Shown in pieces: positions 59,609 through 64,000 of a stretch of DNA of 64,000 nucleotides (position 1 is the first letter of the stretch; each line of letters begins with the position of its first letter). Below the pieces are notes generated by a model. It was not told the origin of the DNA. It was given only the letters and a program-made list of their open reading frames with translations, and searched no databases. A program made the translations under genes and the position numbers. The DNA lies in the NCBI GenBank assembly GCA_045635745.1, contig JAZTWG010000050.1:1-64000 (forward strand), written 5' to 3'. The stretch comes from SIG78 sp045635745 (lineage in GTDB: Bacteria > Verrucomicrobiota > Lentisphaeria > Victivallales > Victivallaceae).

Positions 59609-62600
59609 TTATTTCATTACTTCGCCGAGCTTCTTGAAGAAGTCCATGCGACGCTTGCAGTCCGCTTCTGCCTTGGCGAAGAGTTCTTCGGCGTTGGCAG
59701 GGTTGGTCTTGGTCAAGCTGGCATAACGGCGTTCGCCACGGATGAAGTCCTGGAAATTGCCGGTAGCTTCTTTGGTTTCCCATTTGAACGGAGCTTCGGC
59801 ATTGGCCGGATTGTAGCGGTAGAGCGGCCAGTAACCGGCTTCCACTGCCTTTTTGGCTTCGTTCTGGCTCATGCGCATGTCGCCCTTGATACCGTGGGCA
59901 ATACAGGGAGCGTAGGCCAGAATGATGGACGGGCCATTGTAGGCTTCAGCTTCTTTGATTGCGGTCAAAGCCTGCTGACGGTTGGCACCCATACAGATGC
60001 TCGCCACATAGACATTGCCGTAGCTCATGCACATGAAACCGAGATTCTTCTTGGTCTGTTCCATACCGGCGTTGGCAAAGAGAGCCACGGCGCCGATCGG
60101 GGTGGACTTGGAAGCCTGACCACCGGTGTTGGAGTACACTTCGGTATCCAGCACAAGGATGTTCACATTGCGCTTCTGGGCAACAACGTGGTCCAGACCG
60201 CCGTAACCGATATCGTATGCCCAGCCGTCACCGCCGAAGATCCACAAGCTCTTGTCGACGAAGTAGTCGGAGAGTTCTGCGATCTTGGTGAGAATGGCTT
60301 TGCCTTCGCTGCAGGTCGCCGCGGCAATAGCTGCGGGCAATGCGGCTTTGATGGCATCCTGATTGGCAATGGCTTCAGCATCGGTGCTGTTCCAGAGCTC
60401 AATACCCTTGGCGAGCAGAGCTTTGATTTCGCACTTGCAGTCGCCGGCTTTTTCCAACAGCGCTTCCACATTGTTGCGGAGCTGTGCGCGGTTGGTATCG
60501 ATAGCCATACGCATACCATAGCCGTATTCGGCGTTGTCTTCAAAGAGACTGTTGGCCCAGGCCGGACCGCGGCCGGCCTTGTCCTTGCAGTAGGGCAGGC
60601 TCGGGAAGCTGCCGCCGTAGATGGAGCTGCAGCCGGTGGCGTTGGCAACGACCATGCGGTTACCGAAGAGCTGGCTTACGAGTTTGACATACGGAGTTTC
60701 GCCGCAACCGGCGCAAGCACCGCTGAATTCAAAGTAGGGCTTCAGGAACTGCGAACCCTTGACGGTATCGATGCTGACACCGCCGGTGACGTTGTCCGGC
60801 AGAGCTTCGAAGAATTTTTCGTTTTCGTTCTGACCGGCGGCGCGTTCATCAGCCAGCGGGCTGAAGGTGAGAGCCTTTTCCTTGGCCGGACAGGTTTCAA
60901 TACAGACACCGCAACCGGTACAGTCTTCCACATAGACCTGCATGCGGTAGACGAGACCCGGTTCTTTAACGCCCTTGGGAGCAACGGTTTCGAAAGAAGC
61001 GGGGGCACCGGCCAGATCGCTTTCCTTGACCAGCTTGGCGCGGATCGCAGCGTGGGGGCAAGCCATCACGCACTGGTTGCACTGGATACACTTGGCGGAA
61101 TCCCATTTCGGTACGCTCGGAGCAATACCGCGTTTTTCCAGAGCGCTGGTACCGATCGGCATGGAGCCATCGAAGCTCATGGCGGAAACCGGGATGCTGT
61201 CGCCCTGCAGGTGCAGGATCGGCTTCATCAGTTTCACGGCAAAATCACCGGCGTCGTCGGCAATCAGTTTGGGAGCCACATAGCTTTCGGTAATGGCGGC
61301 GGGAACTGCGATTTCAGCCAGACCTTCCAGAGCCATATCCACGCACTTGATGTTCTGGGCAACGATTTCATCACCCTTTTTCTTGAATTTCTTTTCGATC
61401 GCCTTCTTGATGTGACCGATTGCTTCGTCAGCCGGAATAATGGCGGCGAGTTTGAAGAAGCAGGTCTGCATGATGGTCGATACATATTTGGCGCTGCCGA
61501 CTTCCAGAGCAGTCTTCAGTGCGTCAATAGCGTAGACTTTGATCTTTTTGGCGATGATCACTTCCTGCATTTCCTTGGTGAAGGAGGCGAAAACTTCATC
61601 AGCTTTCTTGGAAGTATTGATCAGGAAGGTACCATTTTCTTTGATACCGGCAAGCATGTCATAACGGCCCACATAGGCTTCGTTGTGGCAAGCTACAAAG
61701 TCAGGAGCGGTAATCAGATACGGAGATTTGATTTCCACATCGCCGAAACGCAGGTGCGAAACGGTCACGCCGCCGGACTTTTTGCTGTCGTAGGAGAAAT
61801 AAGCCTGAACATATTTATCGGTGTTGTCGCCGATGATTTTGATGGAGTTCTTGTTGCTGCCGACGGTACCGTCGCCGCCCAGACCCCAGAACATGCAGGC
61901 GGTCGAACCGGCCGGTTCAGTAACCAGCTGTTCGTCGATCGCCAACGAGAGGTTGCTCTTGTCGTCGTTGATACCCACGGTGAAGTTGTGGGTGCATTTG
62001 CCGGCCAGATGCTTGTAGATGGCGTTGACCATGCTGGGAGTGAACTCTTTGCTGGCCAGACCATAGCGGCCGCCGATGATCTTGATGCCGGTAGCAGCGA
62101 GAGCAGCCTGCACATCGAGGAACAACGGTTCGCCAAGACAGCCGGGCTCTTTGCAGCGGTCGATAACGGCAATGCGTTTGACGCTCTTGGGCAGAGCATT
62201 GACCAACGCAGCGGCGTCGAACGGACGGTACAAACGAACCTTGACCAAACCGAGTTTGCTGCCTTTGGCATTCAGGTAGTTGATGGTTTCTTCAATGGTT
62301 TCGCAAGCAGAACCCATGGCAACGATCACATCTTCGGCATCTTCGGCACCAACGTAATCGAACAGATGGTAGCTGCGGCCGGTAGCCTTGGCAACAACAT
62401 CCATGTATTTCTGGACGATCGCGGGCAGAGCGGCATATTCATTGTTGGTGGTTTCGCGGCCCTGGAAGTAGACGTCGGGGTTCTGGGCAGCCATTTTGGC
62501 ATAGGGCGCTTCCGGACGCAGAGCGCGGTTGCGGAAACGTTCCACGAACTTCATATCCAGCATGGACTTCATATCAGCATAGTCCAACAGCTCGATCTTC

Positions 62601-63142
62601 TGGATTTCGTGAGAGGTACGGAAACCGTCGAAGAACGCCAGGAACGGCACTTCGCTTTCCAGCGTCGCCAAATGGGCAACGATGGCAAGGTCGTGGGTTT
62701 CCTGGATACTGGCGGCGCTGGTCATGGCATAACCGGTGGAACGGCAGCTCATAACGTCGGAGTGGTCGCCAAAAATGGAGAGCGACTGCGCGGCCAATGC
62801 ACGGGCAGATACATGGAAGACGGTCGGGAGCATTTCCCCGGCGATCTTGTACATGTTCGGCACCATCAGCAGCAAACCCTGGCTGGCAGTGAAGGTAGTG
62901 GTCAATGCAACGGCGGTCAGGCTGCCGTGGACCGCAGCGGCTGCACCGGCTTCGGACTGCATTTCTGCGATTTCGACCACCTGGCCGAACATGTTCTTAA
63001 GACCCTGGCTGGCCCAGGTGTCGGCGTACTCACCCATCGTCGAGGACGGGGTGATCGGGTAGATCGCGGCGGCTTCGCTGAAAGCGTATGCTACATACGC
63101 TGCGGCGTAGTTACCATCGATCGTCTGCATGACTTTACCCAT
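59609..63142 (-). CDS. nifJ: Pyruvate:ferredoxin (flavodoxin) oxidoreductase
   Basis: A 1177-residue single-chain PFOR, the usual length. It oxidises pyruvate with CoA to acetyl-CoA and CO2 and passes two electrons to ferredoxin. The pyruvate-binding domain I starts at once (MQTIDGNYAAAYVAYAFSE, then ITPSSTMGE). Two [4Fe-4S] ferredoxin motifs lie near 687-700 (CIQCNQCVMACP) and 740-751 (CTGCGVCIETCP). The TPP domain contains CAGCGETPY and GDGWAYDIGYGG near the C-terminal third, with a further cluster Cys. GGAGG precedes the ATG. It is adjacent to an [FeFe]-hydrogenase gene but has its own promoter. Confidence 0.97.
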   Translation of the reverse strand: MGKVMQTIDGNYAAAYVAYAFSEAAAIYPITPSSTMGEYADTWASQGLKNMFGQVVEIAEMQSEAGAAAAVHGSLTAVALTTTFTASQGLLLMVPNMYKIAGEMLPTVFHVSARALAAQSLSIFGDHSDVMSCRSTGYAMTSAASIQETHDLAIVAHLATLESEVPFLAFFDGFRTSHEIQKIELLDYADMKSMLDMKFVERFRNRALRPEAPYAKMAAQNPDVYFQGRETTNNEYAALPAIVQKYMDVVAKATGRSYHLFDYVGAEDAEDVIVAMGSACETIEETINYLNAKGSKLGLVKVRLYRPFDAAALVNALPKSVKRIAVIDRCKEPGCLGEPLFLDVQAALAATGIKIIGGRYGLASKEFTPSMVNAIYKHLAGKCTHNFTVGINDDKSNLSLAIDEQLVTEPAGSTACMFWGLGGDGTVGSNKNSIKIIGDNTDKYVQAYFSYDSKKSGGVTVSHLRFGDVEIKSPYLITAPDFVACHNEAYVGRYDMLAGIKENGTFLINTSKKADEVFASFTKEMQEVIIAKKIKVYAIDALKTALEVGSAKYVSTIMQTCFFKLAAIIPADEAIGHIKKAIEKKFKKKGDEIVAQNIKCVDMALEGLAEIAVPAAITESYVAPKLIADDAGDFAVKLMKPILHLQGDSIPVSAMSFDGSMPIGTSALEKRGIAPSVPKWDSAKCIQCNQCVMACPHAAIRAKLVKESDLAGAPASFETVAPKGVKEPGLVYRMQVYVEDCTGCGVCIETCPAKEKALTFSPLADERAAGQNENEKFFEALPDNVTGGVSIDTVKGSQFLKPYFEFSGACAGCGETPYVKLVSQLFGNRMVVANATGCSSIYGGSFPSLPYCKDKAGRGPAWANSLFEDNAEYGYGMRMAIDTNRAQLRNNVEALLEKAGDCKCEIKALLAKGIELWNSTDAEAIANQDAIKAALPAAIAAATCSEGKAILTKIAELSDYFVDKSLWIFGGDGWAYDIGYGGLDHVVAQKRNVNILVLDTEVYSNTGGQASKSTPIGAVALFANAGMEQTKKNLGFMCMSYGNVYVASICMGANRQQALTAIKEAEAYNGPSIILAYAPCIAHGIKGDMRMSQNEAKKAVEAGYWPLYRYNPANAEAPFKWETKEATGNFQDFIRGERRYASLTKTNPANAEELFAKAEADCKRRMDFFKKLGEVMK

Positions 63143-63241
63143 TGAAAACCTCCAATGTTGTTAATGGTTGTAATGGTTGAAAAATACATATCCATACCGG
63201 GAAATTGGACATTTTCCGGCAGTATACAATTAAATTTATAT

Positions 63242-63280
63242 AATATACTCTATAAAACGATTTTTTCAACCGTTTTATAG
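63242..63280 (-). promoter_or_regulatory. PFOR promoter region with 10-bp dyad
   Basis: CTATAAAACG (63250-63259) and CGTTTTATAG (63271-63280) form a perfect inverted repeat around 11 bases. Inside and beside it, minus-strand TTGAAA (63264-63269), 16 bases, TATATT (63242-63247) gives a plausible promoter. The dyad spans the -35 box and part of the spacer, so a redox- or metabolite-responsive repressor may bind here. Confidence 0.55.
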
Positions 63281-63281
63281 T

Positions 63282-63312
63282 AAAAAAAATGCCTCCGGAG
63301 AGTTCCGGAGGC
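63282..63312 (-). terminator. Intrinsic terminator of the hydrogenase gene
   Basis: GCCTCCGGA and TCCGGAGGC pair around a short loop. On the minus strand eight T follow. It stops the hydrogenase transcript before the PFOR promoter. Confidence 0.86.
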
Positions 63313-63382
63313 AAAATTATTTACAGCAATGCGTATACAGCACCTTCTGATGCAGTGAAAATCATTGCCGCATGCTTCATAT

Positions 63383-64000
63383 TCAGAGTGCCTTTATACC
63401 AGCTTTGATCGCCTGGCCCAGGGTTTCAATGGAGTAATCTTCCATATCCAGCACCAGATCGCCGATGGTCAGACCAATGGTTCCTTCCACCTGCGGGCGG
63501 GAGCTGAACGCCGCATCGATATCCACCTGTTCTGCCAAGCCGTTGGCTTTCACAAAACCAACCAGGTTGGAAAGCAGCTGCTGACCATTGCAATCCTGCT
63601 GCTGAGTGCAGATCGTCACGCAGATCGGCAGTTTCTTTTCGGCGCTGCCGCAGAGAACGTTCTGACGGGCATCGAAAATCTGTCCGCGGTTCTGGTAGCG
63701 GGTGTGCAGTGCTTCGTGCGCTTCGTGGCTGCCGGGTTTGCCGCCATAGTTTTCTTCGTAGCACTGCGCCACGAGGAAGTTATCCTGCGACTTCTGCAAC
63801 CGGCGGGATTTATCGGCTGAATAAAGCCCTGCCGCGCGCTGCTGGCGGAAGCCGGGCGTGGTGTTGATGGGCTGACCGCCGCCGGCAATACAGCCGCCGG
63901 GGCAGGACATGACTTCCACAAACTGGTAATCAACTTTGCCGGCTTTGATCGCTTCGATCAGCTTGCGGGCTGCGGCAAGCGTGTGGACAACTGCCACTTT
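63383..64000 (-). CDS. [FeFe]-hydrogenase, C-terminal part
   Basis: This is the end of a catalytic [FeFe]-hydrogenase; the frame is open to base 64000, so the N-terminal part lies outside. The third H-cluster motif VMSCPGGCIAGGGQP is visible near the window edge, followed by small-subunit-like residues (AAGLYSADKSRRLQKSQDN). A C-terminal extension resembles a thioredoxin-like [2Fe-2S] ferredoxin (ICVTICTQQQDCNG), but the second Cys pair normally found about 35 residues later is replaced by AAFSSRPQVEGT, so a cluster there is doubtful. With PFOR next door it would make H2 from reduced ferredoxin during fermentation. Confidence 0.92.
   Translation of the reverse strand, partial: KVAVVHTLAAARKLIEAIKAGKVDYQFVEVMSCPGGCIAGGGQPINTTPGFRQQRAAGLYSADKSRRLQKSQDNFLVAQCYEENYGGKPGSHEAHEALHTRYQNRGQIFDARQNVLCGSAEKKLPICVTICTQQQDCNGQQLLSNLVGFVKANGLAEQVDIDAAFSSRPQVEGTIGLTIGDLVLDMEDYSIETLGQAIKAGIKAL

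Noticed and set aside
59894..63145. Very long open frame (1083 codons) antisense to PFOR
   Set aside because: Its translation has no domain signature and mirrors the codon bias of the PFOR gene, which is a certain gene. GC-biased third positions keep the opposite frame open.

Overview
The window looks like a chromosomal segment of a strictly anaerobic, carbohydrate-fermenting, Gram-negative bacterium of the Lentisphaerae/Victivallales type within the PVC group. Four things point that way: two type II pseudopilin-like proteins that begin FTLIELLVVIAIIAIL and end with a DGHV-type tail, many glycosidase-like enzymes in long operons, pyruvate:ferredoxin oxidoreductase beside an [FeFe]-hydrogenase, and a reverse-rubrerythrin/PerR pair. 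This placement is inferred from gene content; no rRNA or tRNA gene was seen.

Layout. 1-631: end of GTP-type PEP carboxykinase. 785-7659 (minus): a seven-gene hexuronate operon (eda, RraA-like, iclR, uxaC, SDR uxuB, uxuA, GH39-like) with a clear promoter and a palindromic candidate operator; no KDG kinase is present. 7928-11392: a giant secreted glycosidase-like protein. 11637-19040 (plus): PglK-like ABC exporter, YjbQ, a ClC channel, and a membrane protein/Cys-rich lipoprotein pair of unknown function. 19256-30957: mixed metabolic and housekeeping genes (alcohol dehydrogenase, an unusual double NDK, GAF-SpoIIE phosphatase, GH20, lipocalin, lactonase, TsaC, sodium:solute symporter, Asd, beta-propeller glycosidase). 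30958-31693 has no convincing gene. It holds a long hairpin, three direct repeats of about 80 bp and a 9-bp minisatellite. It is followed by a solitary DNA methyltransferase, an orphan HlyD-like adaptor, and an SGNH hydrolase.

35572-41335: an AraC regulator divergent from a GH42-DUF4434-GH2 operon. 41543-53701: an eight-gene unidirectional locus that is the most distinctive part of the window. It reads pseudopilin, small secreted CBM-like protein, large secreted CBM/TIM-barrel/CBM9-like protein, a second small protein, a second large protein, a second pseudopilin, a DUF4838 protein, and an FAD oxidoreductase. The small and large genes are a tandem duplication, and the small proteins resemble the N-terminal domain of the large ones. 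I infer a glycan-processing surface or periplasmic system of unassigned family.

53773-53912 is a MITE-like element. 53924-54968 is the rubrerythrin-perR unit with an upstream dyad. A C39-like secreted peptidase converges on a membrane Ser/Thr kinase fused to FGE-sulfatase-like and C-type-lectin-like domains. The 314-base gap 59295-59608 holds only a 20-bp palindrome and the PFOR terminator. PFOR and the partial hydrogenase end the window and imply pyruvate fermentation to acetyl-CoA, CO2 and H2.

How the parts fit: secreted and cytoplasmic glycosidases release sugars and uronates, the uxa/uxu/eda route feeds pyruvate, and PFOR plus hydrogenase dispose of electrons. All functional calls rest on motif recognition by eye; no database search was run.
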